A DNA stretch of 64,000 nucleotides from Bacillus sp. Marseille-P3661 (GCF_900240995.1 NZ_LT965953.1:62001-126000), one strand, 5' to 3'; positions 34,880-44,119 are shown, counted from the first letter of the stretch. A program made the numbers and translations. The notes: generated by a model from the sequence alone, not told the origin.

Positions 34880-35130
34880 TAGAGTGCCTACGGCCCTGTC
34901 AAATAGCTAGGGGATTCCTGTCAGGAAGTTGGGACTTAGCCAGATTGGCAGGGGCCGCCTGTATGGAAGTCAGGCCCCATAGTAGTGACAGTGACCACCT
35001 GTTAGTGAAGTCAGGTCCCATAGCCAGGCTGCCAGTGACCATCCTGTCAGGAAGTCAGCAACTATAGGCTGGTAGCCAGGGCCCACCTGTCAGGAAGCCA
35101 GGCCGCATAGCCAGATTGCCAGGGCCCACC
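34880..35130. repeat. GC-rich minisatellite downstream of galE
   Basis: Five to six degenerate units of about 43 bases. A typical unit reads GCCAGATTGCCAGGGCCCAC then CTGTCAGGAAGTCAGGCC and CCATA. Composition is far more GC-rich than the rest of the window. An open frame crosses it (34777-35067) but lacks a binding site and is probably chance. No gene is present in 34777-35213. Confidence 0.8.
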
Positions 35131-35213
35131 TGTCTTTAGGAGGGGGCTTTCTGCAATCAAGGTCCCCTTTGTAAAGAAGTGGGTAGCTTTGTTACTTTCT
35201 TATAAAAACCCAT

Positions 35214-35615
35214 TTACTTATTCCAAACAATAAAATGCCGCTCATTTAGCTCTGCCAGACCTAAAATAAAAGGGAATAGGATGATGAGGAAAAAAAGGAA
35301 ATAGCGAGCTACAGGTTTCGTATCTCTCCTCATCGAAAATAAAAAGGGCAAGAGAATACCAGCGGTAACTCCAATAAGGTTGGCGACAGCATCCCATAGC
35401 TCCGCCGTTCTATTGGGCAATGCATATTGCCGATATTCCTCAAGTACACCAATCATGATAAGTATAAACCAAATAATTGAAAGTCCTATTAATCGAAACT
35501 CCTTAGAAGTGATCATTAGCACCATTAAGCTCGCGCAAAATGATATGACAGCAAATGTGCAAAAATGACTGATTTTATCAGCCCCAAGCAAAACTTCAGT
35601 ATTATATTCAAGCAA
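35214..35615 (-). CDS. VanZ-like membrane protein 1
   Basis: A 133-residue protein; TTG 35615 is the only in-frame start near GAGAGGTTG. Four hydrophobic segments are present. Family marks are GADKISHFCTFAVIS, GVLEEYRQYALPNRTAELWD and VANLIGVTAGI. VanZ-like proteins are small membrane proteins, one of which lowers teicoplanin binding; most have no known role. Two other members are at 36039 and 56770. Confidence 0.8.
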   Translation of the reverse strand: MLEYNTEVLLGADKISHFCTFAVISFCASLMVLMITSKEFRLIGLSIIWFILIMIGVLEEYRQYALPNRTAELWDAVANLIGVTAGILLPFLFSMRRDTKPVARYFLFFLIILFPFILGLAELNERHFIVWNK

Positions 35616-35785
35616 TGTTTTTCAACCTCTCCGCACTATAATCTAATTTATAAGAAAGTCTCAAAATTCTTCTGAACATGTCCAGCTCTGTTTAGTAGTA
35701 TGATTTTATGGTTGAAACTCTTATTACTACTTGTTTTGACATATCTAATGATAAATATTCCTTGCGTTCCCAACTAGTTCACAAA

Positions 35786-35925
35786 TCCCTGTACCCGACA
35801 AATCCCGACAGGTGCCTGTCACCTGTCGGAATTTGTCGGAATTTTCTATTCGAGATGCGTGCCTGTCACTTGTCGAAATTCTATTCGGAATTGGTGCCTT
35901 TCACTTGCAGGACACTATTGGATTT
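35786..35925. repeat. REP cluster, CGACAAGTG family
   Basis: CCCGACAGGTGCCTGTCACC then TGTCGGAATTTGTCGG is a full palindrome, followed by GCGTGCCTGTCACTTGTCGA and TTGGTGCCTTTCACTTGC. Confidence 0.85.
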
Positions 35926-36038
35926 TTTGGAATTTACAGGGGTCTTTTGATGCGCTCAACTTGAAATATTTTACAATTGTACTTGTTGTATTGTATTCAA
36001 CTAAAGACAATCATGTTATAGTGTTAATTGGTGATACG

Positions 36039-36491
36039 ATGAAAAGGAAAAAACTATGGTGGATGTTGGTGATTATATGGTGCGGCTTGATTTTTACCAT
36101 TACTGAATCACCAAGGTTTACAGGTGAAAACACCAAAAAAGCAATTGTTACAACTGTTCATAAAACTACATACTCAACGAAACTTGATAGCCCTTCCGTC
36201 ATAAATAAAATAAATAAGATTATGAGAAAATCAGGACATTTCCTCGGATTTGGTGTATTGGCTTTGCTGCTTTGGCGAGCGTTGTCACCAAATAGGTATT
36301 CTCTATTACTAGCCTGGCTTTTTGCTACTGTCTATGCGATGACCGACGAATATCATCAAGCGTTTGTTATTGATCGCACTTCCTCGATTAAAGACGTGAT
36401 GATTGACTCTGCTGGTGCAGCTGTGTTTTTAATTGTTTTTTATGGGATTAGTAAAATTATTGTGTATAGGCAAAAGGCCATGAAAATCTAG
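36039..36491 (+). CDS. VanZ-like membrane protein 2
   Basis: A 150-residue protein starts at ATG 36039 (behind TTGGTGATAC), which begins MKRKKLWWML at a natural membrane segment; longer readings run through REP sequence. Marks are RKSGHFLGFGVLALLLWRAL, TDEYHQAFVIDRTSSIKDVM and IDSAGAAVFL. A short extracytoplasmic loop separates helix 1 from the rest. Function unknown. Confidence 0.82.
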   Translation: MKRKKLWWMLVIIWCGLIFTITESPRFTGENTKKAIVTTVHKTTYSTKLDSPSVINKINKIMRKSGHFLGFGVLALLLWRALSPNRYSLLLAWLFATVYAMTDEYHQAFVIDRTSSIKDVMIDSAGAAVFLIVFYGISKIIVYRQKAMKI

Positions 36492-36509
36492 AAAAATTAA
36501 CTACTTAAA

Positions 36510-36573
36510 GCTTTCCAACCTTAATTTAATTAAACATTTGATTAAATAGGGGTTGGAAAGCAAAATGTTTTTT
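36510..36573. terminator. Bidirectional terminator
   Basis: GCTTTCCAACC pairs with GGTTGGAAAGC around a second stem (TTAATTTAAT/GATTAAATA), with TTTTTT to the right. It ends the VanZ-like gene and the convergent HTH gene. Confidence 0.85.
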
Positions 36574-36606
36574 AGAACTACTATAATCATCCTTGTATAA
36601 CAAAAA

Positions 36607-37536
36607 TTAACGATCCTGTAACAACGGAGAATCTGCCCAAAATTCTTCGTCCTCAGTATTATTTCCACTTGCATATCTCATCTCAAATAGTTCCTCCAAA
36701 TAAATTGCCTCTAACTTTTTATGTACAATTCCATAGAAATAAGCCACTGGTTTATGGACAATCTGCTTTGTCATTTTTATTTTTCGAATAAGTTGTTTGA
36801 AAGCAGCAATGGCTGTAGAAAGAACGAGCTCAGTTTCATTTTCTAAGTTGTTTCTGAATGCAGCGATGTTCGTCATTTTCCAAAACTCATCAATTGTTTT
36901 CGGATCTCTAAAATAAATTTTTACCCATTGCACAAAAGCTTGTGGAACTTTATCGCTTGCAAATGTGTAATCTAGTTTTTCACGGTCTTCGTAACGTTTA
37001 TTTAATTCTTTTTCTTTTTTAGTTTTAGAAAGATTAATAGTTTCATTATGGTGGTTCAATTTTTCGGTGGTAGGTAGTTCATTATTATCGTTAGTTTCGT
37101 TAATAAGATTTTCTGTTGGAAGTTCAGGGATAGTTACACTGTTTTCTTCACTAGATTTAAGTTGATCGCTGCAAGGAAACCGATTAAATACATACAAATT
37201 GCTAGATTGCGAACCGTTTTTCCTCTCTGTTTCGTAGACGTTAAAAATTCCAATCGTTATAGCTTTTTGAATCATTCTTTTAAAAGTCGAGCGAGAAATG
37301 CCATTGTTTTGATACTCCTCATGGATCGCTTTTAGCATCGTGCCGATTTTAGCATTACAAACACCAGGAATCTTAGCAGCATACCGTATTAATCGTTTCA
37401 AACCTACTAACTCACTTTTTGAAAAATTGCTTTTGCGTTCTAGCAACCACATTTCAATATGACGATTAAACTCTCTTAGTGAACTGAATTGCGAATACTG
37501 CTCAAACTTTTCAATAGTACCAGATTTAATTTGCAT
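36607..37536 (-). CDS. Bacillus-type cytosolic protein with helix-turn-helix N-terminus
   Basis: A 309-residue protein starts at ATG 37536 behind AAGGGTGGTGC. Residues about 15-125 contain a replication-initiator-like or winged-helix region (SLREFNRHIEMWLLERKSNF, KRLIRYAAKIPGVCNAKIGT, NNGISRSTFKRMIQKAITIG, NGSQSSNLYVFNRFP). A polar linker spans about 135-195. The C-terminal part (DPKTIDEFWKMTNIAAFRNN, KPVAYFYGIVHKKL) is helical. I recall the family as a common but uncharacterised Bacillus protein. The dyad CACTATTGAAATAGTG lies just upstream and is shared with the two DUF1659 cassettes. Confidence 0.8.
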   Translation of the reverse strand: MQIKSGTIEKFEQYSQFSSLREFNRHIEMWLLERKSNFSKSELVGLKRLIRYAAKIPGVCNAKIGTMLKAIHEEYQNNGISRSTFKRMIQKAITIGIFNVYETERKNGSQSSNLYVFNRFPCSDQLKSSEENSVTIPELPTENLINETNDNNELPTTEKLNHHNETINLSKTKKEKELNKRYEDREKLDYTFASDKVPQAFVQWVKIYFRDPKTIDEFWKMTNIAAFRNNLENETELVLSTAIAAFKQLIRKIKMTKQIVHKPVAYFYGIVHKKLEAIYLEELFEMRYASGNNTEDEEFWADSPLLQDR

Positions 37537-37554
37537 GAAAATGCACCACCCTTT

Positions 37555-37570
37555 CACTATTGAAATAGTG
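37555..37570 (-). promoter_or_regulatory. Shared dyad upstream of the HTH gene
   Basis: CACTATT-GA-AATAGTG is a perfect 7-2-7 palindrome next to the ribosome binding site, followed by GCTGAAG as at 33553. Confidence 0.6.
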
Positions 37571-37678
37571 CTGAAGAGGTGAAAAGGGGGGCGCATTTTG
37601 GGCGAATTTGTTACAAATGTGTGAAACATAAAGAGAAAGTGGTATTACGTGAGGTTGCATGTCTTGCTGTAGTTTTTG

Positions 37679-37850
37679 GCGGACATCTGATCTCTTATTT
37701 ATATAAAAAAGACCTGTTTCATGAGTTTTCCGGACATTGAGTTCTTTATTTAGAATAAAGTATACCAATTTTTAAGTAATAAAGGATTGTATGTCCTCCA
37801 GTCCCAAAAAAACAGTATTATGTAGCTATAATAAGGGATCCGATGTCCGC
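37679..37850. repeat. R-R-F-F nested palindromic element, copy 3
   Basis: Arms: GCGGACATCTGATCTCTTAT, CCGGACATTGAGTTCTTTAT, AATAAAGGATTGTATGTCCT, AATAAGGGATCCGATGTCCG. Confidence 0.85.
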
Positions 37851-37871
37851 AAAACTAGAACCCACATGTTA

Positions 37872-37906
37872 ATAAAAAAAAGCGATAACCTTAAAAGGTT
37901 ATCAGC
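37872..37906 (-). terminator. Terminator of the FAD oxidoreductase gene
   Basis: On the minus strand, GATAACC-TTTTAA-GGTTATC is followed by GCTTTTTTT. Confidence 0.75.
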
Positions 37907-37936
37907 TCCAATAAAAACGAACTTATTTAAATTTAA

Positions 37937-37998
37937 TCGACAAAATTCGAGGAGTGCCTGGCACCATAGGTTCTGGCATTTTTTCTGTGTTGCAGGCA
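37937..37998. repeat. REP element, CGACAAGTG family
   Basis: CGACAAAATTCGAGGAGTGC, CTGGCACC, then GGTTCTGGCA and GTTGCAGGCA. It sits between the oxidoreductase stop and its terminator. Confidence 0.7.
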
Positions 37999-38008
37999 CA
38001 TGCTAATG

Positions 38009-39904
38009 CTATAGTTTTTCAAACAACTCTTTGATTATCATATACAGCACATCTCTGGTTACTTCGTTAGTTTGTTTTTGTAGTTGTTCACGGGTAAGTG
38101 GTGATAAGTCCTCAAGGGTTAAGCCATTAGTCACCCAAAACTCTAAAGCATCTTCTGCTTTCATGTTTCCTTCTTCACCGGTAAATGGGAAGTGAATCGG
38201 CGCGTTTGTTTCTGAATATTGGTTTACTTGGCGGACATATGCTACGAATTCGCTTTTGGACAATGGCTGATCCATTTTATACTCGTTGTCGTAGCCAGCT
38301 GCAATAATCGCATAACTTCTTAAAAGTTTTACACCTTCATATGCCCAATGTTCAACAATAGGATTCTTGTAATCGGGTACGGGCTTAAGCTCAGCACCAT
38401 TTCGGTTTAATATACTTTGGATTTTCTTAATATGGCGACCATTGGGATCATGAACAATATCTTGGAAACTATGGCGTTGTTCATTACTATAAGCCGCTGC
38501 CACACCAGCAGCTTGACCTACGACCATACCAACGGGCACCGTTCGTGCGCTGCCATGCGCTAATGAATCATAGCCTGCGCTGCGGCTTGCTACTAGCAGG
38601 TTGTCAAATCCCTTTGGCACGATGCTCCGAAATGGCACGGCATATTGTGCAGGGTTTGCTAAAATAATATCGCCTTCCTCAAGGACTGTTGCTTGCACAT
38701 CAATCGGATAACTGCCAAAGCCGATTCGATCTTTAAAATCGCGATGCTCCAATACATCGTCAATCGTTAAGATATATTCAGCATCTAAATGTCGCGTTTC
38801 ACGCACATAAAATTCATCTGCAGTTCCTACTAATTCCACGTTTTCAAAGCCGACCAAATTGTTACGCAAGAATTTTGTAATCCTTGGCAGCTCGCGTTCA
38901 GCTTTTTCCCAAGCATCACGTAGTTCATCTTCATTCAAGCCGTTTACGCCAAGAATTTGAAAAGCGTTAATCAACACATTTCCATTGTCCTGCTTACCGA
39001 TATTTAACGCTCTGATCCGCATATTATCTTGGGACGGCTTATATTGCTCCATTTCCTTTCCGTATCCCCAAGCCGAGTGTTTGTCCGCACCTGTATAGAA
39101 TTCAGGATCGCCATTCAAATACTTAGCCACTTTACTCCAATCGACCCCAGCTAACTCAAAAACAAGTGTAACAGCCATCATTTTCGTTACATTGCGATAA
39201 TCCTCTTGTCCTATAGTAAATTCTGCGCCTGCTAAATACGCGAAATCCGCGTTAGGCGTGGAGTCAATATACTGCTTTCCATTAACTTTGACGACATTGC
39301 CATTTGCATCTTTAAAAATAAGCGATTCCACATGCCGTTCATCCATAATCGGAAGAATGGATTGCGCTTCTAATTCAATGGTGATGTTTTCTTCGGCCGC
39401 TATCATTTCCTCAAAAACACGTTGCACTTCTTTAACATCAAAGGAGGTTCGATATTTGATATTTTTGAAAAACTCTTCGAAAATCCCTTTTGATAGATTT
39501 TCTTGTGTAGGCGACCAATTTATATCCAACATGTTCAGCTTTCCAAGTGTATACAAGCCGCCAACTTTTTTCTTTTTATCTAACAGCAGGGTTTTTTGTC
39601 CTTCGCGTGCAGCAGCTATTGCGGCAGCTATTCCTTCAGGATCACTGCCAATCACAACCACATCATATACCGCCCCAACCAAATGGTGGTATTTTTCTAT
39701 CACAAAATTTTCAATCAACGGCTGTGCAGAACTTCTTTCTTTAAAATAAGCAACAGACCGCTGTTTTGGAACTTCTTTACTAACACTAACGGTGCTCGCT
39801 GCTTGTGCCTTTTCTACTTCATTTTTACTAGTAAATATGAACGCAGAAATCGTCACTAGAAAAAGAACGCCTACTATTATAGAAATGATATATACTTTTT
39901 TCAT
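38009..39904 (-). CDS. Membrane-anchored extracytoplasmic FAD-dependent oxidoreductase with SLH-like tail
   Basis: A 631-residue protein starts at ATG 39904 behind AAGGATG. Residues 1-28 are a signal or anchor segment (IISIIVGVLFLVTISAFIF) without twin arginine. The Rossmann start is YDVVVIGSDPEGIAAAIAAA (about 77-96), with GSDPEG instead of GxGxxG, then LLLDKKKKVGGLY. Later marks YIDSTPNADFAYLAGAEF, VRETRHLDAEY and GQAAGVAAAYS fit the FAD_oxidored (PF12831) group. The last ~120 residues hold one recognisable SLH-type repeat (VEHWAYEGVKLLRSYAIIAA) and a second degenerate one. The substrate is unknown. Confidence 0.85.
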   Translation of the reverse strand: MKKVYIISIIVGVLFLVTISAFIFTSKNEVEKAQAASTVSVSKEVPKQRSVAYFKERSSAQPLIENFVIEKYHHLVGAVYDVVVIGSDPEGIAAAIAAAREGQKTLLLDKKKKVGGLYTLGKLNMLDINWSPTQENLSKGIFEEFFKNIKYRTSFDVKEVQRVFEEMIAAEENITIELEAQSILPIMDERHVESLIFKDANGNVVKVNGKQYIDSTPNADFAYLAGAEFTIGQEDYRNVTKMMAVTLVFELAGVDWSKVAKYLNGDPEFYTGADKHSAWGYGKEMEQYKPSQDNMRIRALNIGKQDNGNVLINAFQILGVNGLNEDELRDAWEKAERELPRITKFLRNNLVGFENVELVGTADEFYVRETRHLDAEYILTIDDVLEHRDFKDRIGFGSYPIDVQATVLEEGDIILANPAQYAVPFRSIVPKGFDNLLVASRSAGYDSLAHGSARTVPVGMVVGQAAGVAAAYSNEQRHSFQDIVHDPNGRHIKKIQSILNRNGAELKPVPDYKNPIVEHWAYEGVKLLRSYAIIAAGYDNEYKMDQPLSKSEFVAYVRQVNQYSETNAPIHFPFTGEEGNMKAEDALEFWVTNGLTLEDLSPLTREQLQKQTNEVTRDVLYMIIKELFEKL

Positions 39905-40046
39905 AGCAACATCCTTATTTTTTATTATTAGTCTTTTAGGCAACATGTGCTTGGTGAATGATTTTATTTAGGACAACTGGTGTCTTATCCTTATTGGGTA
40001 TTTTTTTTGCACATATGATGCCTTGTCTTTATTGAAAATCTTTTTA

Positions 40047-40610
40047 GCGGACATATAATACCTTATCTTCATAAAAAGAGCTTGTTTCACAAGTTTACCG
40101 GACATATAGTTCGCTATTTAGCCAAAATGCCCCAAAACTTCATTAGAATCGGCTTAATAACGAACTATATGTCCTCCAAATTCAAAAAATAGCGTTTTTA
40201 TCGCAAATAACGGCTCATATGTCCGGTAAATTAATTAGCGGACATATAATACCTTATCCTTATATAAAGAGCTTGTTTCACAAGTTTACCGGACATAGAG
40301 TTCGCTATTTAGCCAAAATCCCCCAAAACATCACTGAAATGGGCTTAATAACGACCTATATGTCCTCTAAATTCAAAAAAAGGCGTTTTTATCGCAAATA
40401 ACGGCTCATATGTCCGGAAAGTTAATTAAGCGGACATATAATCCCTTATCTTCATAAAAAGAGCTTGTTTCACGAGTTTACCGGACAAGGAGTACGCTAT
40501 TTAATCAAAATCCCCCAAAACTTCATTAGAATCGGCTTAATAACGACCTATATGTCCTCCAAATTCAAAAAATAGCGTTTTTATCGCAAATAACGGCTCA
40601 TATGTCCGGA
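40047..40610. repeat. Three tandem R-R-F-F elements (copies 4-6)
   Basis: Units begin at 40047, 40238 and 40430 (periods 191 and 192). Each has GCGGACATATAATACCTTAT, CCGGACATATAGTTCGCTAT, AATAACGAACTATATGTCCT and AATAACGGCTCATATGTCCG in nearly identical form. A degenerate extra R arm lies at about 40010-40035. No gene lies in 39905-40844. Confidence 0.95.
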
Positions 40611-40844
40611 TAGTTAAAAAGGCAAACAGGTTACCACAGTAAACCATCCATATGTGAGCATGGGCTTTGAAATATAACAGTTAGTACCATTCTAACCGTT
40701 TCTCATTATTTAATAATAGCTTGATAACAATATTATGAATAGTAGAAAGAACATCTCGCGCGCAACGCAAGATAATTTCTTTCCCACCCAATAGAAACAA
40801 AATAATTATAATAGCGTCTAATCCAAAAAGGGGAGGGAAAACGC

Positions 40845-41279
40845 ATGTCACATAAGCATATCCTTACGCTTATAACGATTATTATATTAGCAATACTTCC
40901 TAGTAAGATATTGGCCACTTCATGGGCGTATCCATTTGTAGTTTGGGATGGTTATATCTATGTGGTTGGTGATGAAACTGTGTCGGACGTAGAGCGCAAA
41001 ATCGGCCAGGTCACGAAGTATTCAGATATGGAATCATACGCAGGGAATTTCTCGAATGTTTATAAAAAAGGAACAAACTACTATTCTATTAAAGGAATAT
41101 CTACAGATATAGCCATTGCAATTCAGGAAAGCGAAGAGACCTTCATTAAAGCAACAAGGCAAGGGGAGTATGCTGGAGGTAAATATGATTTTACAGGTTT
41201 AGCTGTGGCTATTGTTGTTCTTGTAGCTATAACAGCTGTGAGTATTTATGTCTTCAAAGTCATTAAAAAAAGCACGTAA
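40845..41279 (+). CDS. Small exported membrane protein of unknown function
   Basis: A 144-residue protein starts behind GGGGAGGGAAAACGC. A signal peptide (about 1-24, ILAILPSKILA) is followed by about 90 residues outside the membrane (WAYPFVVWDGYIYVVGDETV) and one C-terminal transmembrane helix (about 117-138), ending in KKST. The conserved-looking region resembles DUF-type beta proteins, but I do not recognise it. A strong terminator is shared with the convergent gene. Confidence 0.75.
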   Translation: MSHKHILTLITIIILAILPSKILATSWAYPFVVWDGYIYVVGDETVSDVERKIGQVTKYSDMESYAGNFSNVYKKGTNYYSIKGISTDIAIAIQESEETFIKATRQGEYAGGKYDFTGLAVAIVVLVAITAVSIYVFKVIKKST

Positions 41280-41309
41280 TTTGCTACCAGGTAAATTACG
41301 TGCTTTTTT
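41265..41309. terminator. Bidirectional terminator
   Basis: AAAAAGCACGTAATTT pairs with AAATTACGTGCTTTTTT across a 10-base loop. Confidence 0.9.
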
Positions 41310-41334
41310 CTCTACTGTTAGTAAATCATAAAAA

Positions 41335-42972
41335 TTATTGTTTAAACTTCACGTCAAATTCCAGTGAAACCTCAAACAAGCGATTCCATGGAAGATGGAT
41401 GTTTTTCACTGCAAAGCTTTCAATTGTAGCAGTTTGCAGCTCGCTGTTTGTTTTATGAGAAATAACTTCATGTTCCTTCACAAAGTCATGTAAATAATCT
41501 AGTTGTTTATGAAACTCGCTTTTTAAAAAGTAAAGAATGGCCGGCGTCTTGGATGATGTGTCCCACTCATTGCCGCCAATGTAATTCACATACCACTTCG
41601 TTTTAGGCTCAATCGCATTGCGATAAAGATGGTCTGATGAGAACGCGTGTAGTAGCAGCTCAACTTGGCCATGGGCAGCTCGTTCAACACTTTTCGGCTC
41701 CTGCTCATCAGCATTAATATATATGAATCTAGCATTAGCCTGTCCAACTGCTAGGCCAATAGCATTGCCAGCCGTATTAAAAGCACTGTAGGCTAATAGA
41801 TTGGTTATGCCGACGTCTTTAATCAGTGCATCTGCAAGTGCTGCGTTCGCTCGGTTTACTTTTTCAACATCAACAACGACAACATTCTTTCCGCTTGCAA
41901 GCTGTTGCTTGATACTTTGAATGGCGTGTGGAATTTCAGTATTTTTTACTGTAGAAGGTGTATTCACATACAACTCAATATCAGCTGGCTGAACACCAGT
42001 TGCCACCGTGCCTCCGGCCGCAATAATATGTTTTCTAATATTCTCTTGCAGTGTATAGTGATCGAAAGGAGAAGTCCAATTTGCACCGTTCACACCGATA
42101 TAATGCACTTTGTAGCTAGGTTTTTTATTATGCTGTACGGCCGAAAAACGCGAAATTAAAACAGCATCCACTTCGTCCGCACCATCAAATATACTAACTT
42201 TATGTTGAATGCCAGATGCGTTGATTTTAGCATGCAGCTGGTCTTGTTCCACACGATGTAATCCAGTTTGATTGGCATCATCTTGGCCTAAAATAAGGTA
42301 ATCAATATAGCCTTGCTTTGTCCACGCTAGAAGTGTCTCGTTCACTGCAAAATTGCGGGCGCGCGTTTCGAAATACTCTTTAATAATGTCCGGACCAATC
42401 TTTGATTCTAGTTCAGTTAATTTATGTAGTTTATCCAATTGCCCTAAGTTATGAACCTCATCATATGCAATCGCCCAGTCGCGGACCATATTATATTGCT
42501 CAAGATTGCCTTCTTTTAAAACAGTTGGAGCTAGACGCTGAATCGTGTCGTATACATATAAAGGCTTGTTTGGGTACTTATTCTTAATAGTTTGGAGGAC
42601 GTTAAGTTGATTTAACGCATCTTCCGTTGTCTGCAAACTAGATCTAGAATTAACTAAGCCAGCATCTGTCAGCATATCAGCTGAAATGATAAATCCATCT
42701 ACTTCAGCGCTAGTTTCTTTAATCCATTTTGTTAATGCATCAAGGGTTTGCAAAGAGGGTTGGTTTTTTACTAGTTCGCTAGGTGGTAAAATGATTTCAA
42801 TGCCACCAGCTTGTCCAATTTTTTCAGGAATATAGGTGTTGGCTGGGCGATCATCTAATGGTAAAACTAACAGCTTTGCCTGATCCTCAGCTAGCGTACT
42901 CACAGGTAAGGCGCTAAGACTTACAAAAAATAAAAGTAAAACTAGTAATCTAGTAAATTTAAATTTGGGCAT
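41335..42972 (-). CDS. Exported DUF4127 family protein
   Basis: A 545-residue protein starts at ATG 42972 behind AAGGATGG. A signal peptide (about 1-28) ends STLAEDQ. The family mark is LLVLPLDDRPANTYIPEKI, followed by DGFIISADMLTDAGLVNSRS, YVYDTIQRLAPT, DYLILGQDDANQTGLHRVEQ and NVVVVDVEKVNRANAALADA. DUF4127 proteins are extracytoplasmic in Firmicutes, with no known reaction; the DDRP and GQDDA motifs suggest a metal or sugar site. It lies next to the S-layer export pair, separated by a repeat. Confidence 0.9.
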   Translation of the reverse strand: MPKFKFTRLLVLLLFFVSLSALPVSTLAEDQAKLLVLPLDDRPANTYIPEKIGQAGGIEIILPPSELVKNQPSLQTLDALTKWIKETSAEVDGFIISADMLTDAGLVNSRSSLQTTEDALNQLNVLQTIKNKYPNKPLYVYDTIQRLAPTVLKEGNLEQYNMVRDWAIAYDEVHNLGQLDKLHKLTELESKIGPDIIKEYFETRARNFAVNETLLAWTKQGYIDYLILGQDDANQTGLHRVEQDQLHAKINASGIQHKVSIFDGADEVDAVLISRFSAVQHNKKPSYKVHYIGVNGANWTSPFDHYTLQENIRKHIIAAGGTVATGVQPADIELYVNTPSTVKNTEIPHAIQSIKQQLASGKNVVVVDVEKVNRANAALADALIKDVGITNLLAYSAFNTAGNAIGLAVGQANARFIYINADEQEPKSVERAAHGQVELLLHAFSSDHLYRNAIEPKTKWYVNYIGGNEWDTSSKTPAILYFLKSEFHKQLDYLHDFVKEHEVISHKTNSELQTATIESFAVKNIHLPWNRLFEVSLEFDVKFKQ

Positions 42973-43035
42973 GATTTCCATCCTTAATTGATGTAATAAG
43001 GGCGTGGTCCGTGTTTGGAAACCACGCCAGATTTT

Positions 43036-43165
43036 CGAGAACACGGAGAACACGGGGACGGTTCTCGTGAATAATTTTAATGTGAAACAATTACATTTTT
43101 AACCGTTCCAAAATTTTCTCAATTTGTAATCACGAGAACCGTCCCCACGATTCCCCACGATTCCG
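43036..43165. repeat. Interspersed palindromic repeat, GGGGACGGTTCTCG family, copy 3
   Basis: ACACGGGGACGGTTCTCGTG faces CACGAGAACCGTCCCCACGA across about 70 bases, with a second CCCCACGATTCC. It fills the gap between two minus-strand genes. Confidence 0.85.
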
Positions 43166-43173
43166 ACTCCCGT

Positions 43174-44094
43174 CTACTGCTGTGGAGGAAACGCTCTCCA
43201 TGCTGATAAATCGATTTCACTTTGTTCTTTTGTTAAAAGTGAAGGAGGGAAAACGAAGTTCCATGGCTTACTTGTATTTGCTTTAATTGAAAAATCCTCT
43301 AGCATAAATCCACCTTGAGCCACAACTTCGCCGCTAGCATCTTCTACTACTAGTGGAAGTTGTTCTAAGCGGATATTTTGCTGTGAACCATTTTGGATGA
43401 GCATAGATACTTGTAATTTACCACTATCATTGAATTTGGCTTGTAAACCGACAAATTGCACTTCGCCAGGCTTCGGCGGTGTCATCGATTCCACCATGCT
43501 TTTAAGTCTTTCTTTATCCTCATCTGCTAACGTCTTTTCCCAACTTTCTGCTAGGTCTAGTGTATGGTTGCGGTTTTCACTATGTAATTGGAAAGCAAGT
43601 CCCCAAACCTCTGTGTTAATTTCAGATATTGGCTTATATAAATCTTGTTGTTGAAAAACAAATTGAAAAGGACGGCTGCTGCGTGCTGGTAAATGTCCAA
43701 CTTCTGTAAAATCAAATTCTTTGCGACCGTATACTTCATTTTCGCCAACTAATAATAGTGTAGTTGTGCCAATTTCAATCGCTTGATTCAAGCTAGTTCG
43801 AACAAATGCTGAACAGACCAGTTCTTTTTCTTTTTTTTCAATCTCGATGCCACTAAGTGAAATTTCATCAGGCTTAAGTGGAGCTAACTCGTTGTTTAAA
43901 AAGCGATATACATACATTTGCTCTTGCGGTAGATTCCATTCTGGATGAATAGACAGCTCTGTGTAGACCTCTTCATCTTCACTGCCTGAACTTTCAAGAT
44001 TCAATAAATCCTTTGCAGAAACGGCATTATCGCTGCCTGTATTTTTAAGCTCATCTGTATCTGGTGTTTTCTTTCTTTTAAAAAAAGATAGCAT
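43174..44094 (-). CDS. slaP: Accessory Sec system S-layer assembly protein (SlaP-like)
   Basis: A 306-residue cytosolic, acidic protein starts at ATG 44094 behind TGGGAGGACC. It has two related beta-rich halves (SLAP repeats) with matching motifs: TELSIHPEWNLPQEQMYVYR, VGHLPARSSRPFQFVF and VQFVGLQAKFNDSGKLQVSM, KANTSKPWNFVFPPSLL. In Bacillus anthracis the SlaP protein works with SecA2 to secrete the S-layer proteins. Here it lies directly downstream of secA2, behind an intergenic terminator-like hairpin. I assign the symbol by similarity of layout and neighbour. Confidence 0.85.
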   Translation of the reverse strand: MLSFFKRKKTPDTDELKNTGSDNAVSAKDLLNLESSGSEDEEVYTELSIHPEWNLPQEQMYVYRFLNNELAPLKPDEISLSGIEIEKKEKELVCSAFVRTSLNQAIEIGTTTLLLVGENEVYGRKEFDFTEVGHLPARSSRPFQFVFQQQDLYKPISEINTEVWGLAFQLHSENRNHTLDLAESWEKTLADEDKERLKSMVESMTPPKPGEVQFVGLQAKFNDSGKLQVSMLIQNGSQQNIRLEQLPLVVEDASGEVVAQGGFMLEDFSIKANTSKPWNFVFPPSLLTKEQSEIDLSAWRAFPPQQ

Positions 44095-44119
44095 ATGTAG
44101 GTCCTCCCAAATTTTTTAA

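Noticed and set aside
34777-35067. Open reading frame after galE
   Set aside because: It runs through the GC-rich minisatellite, has no ribosome binding site, and shows repeat-like, gene-unlike composition.
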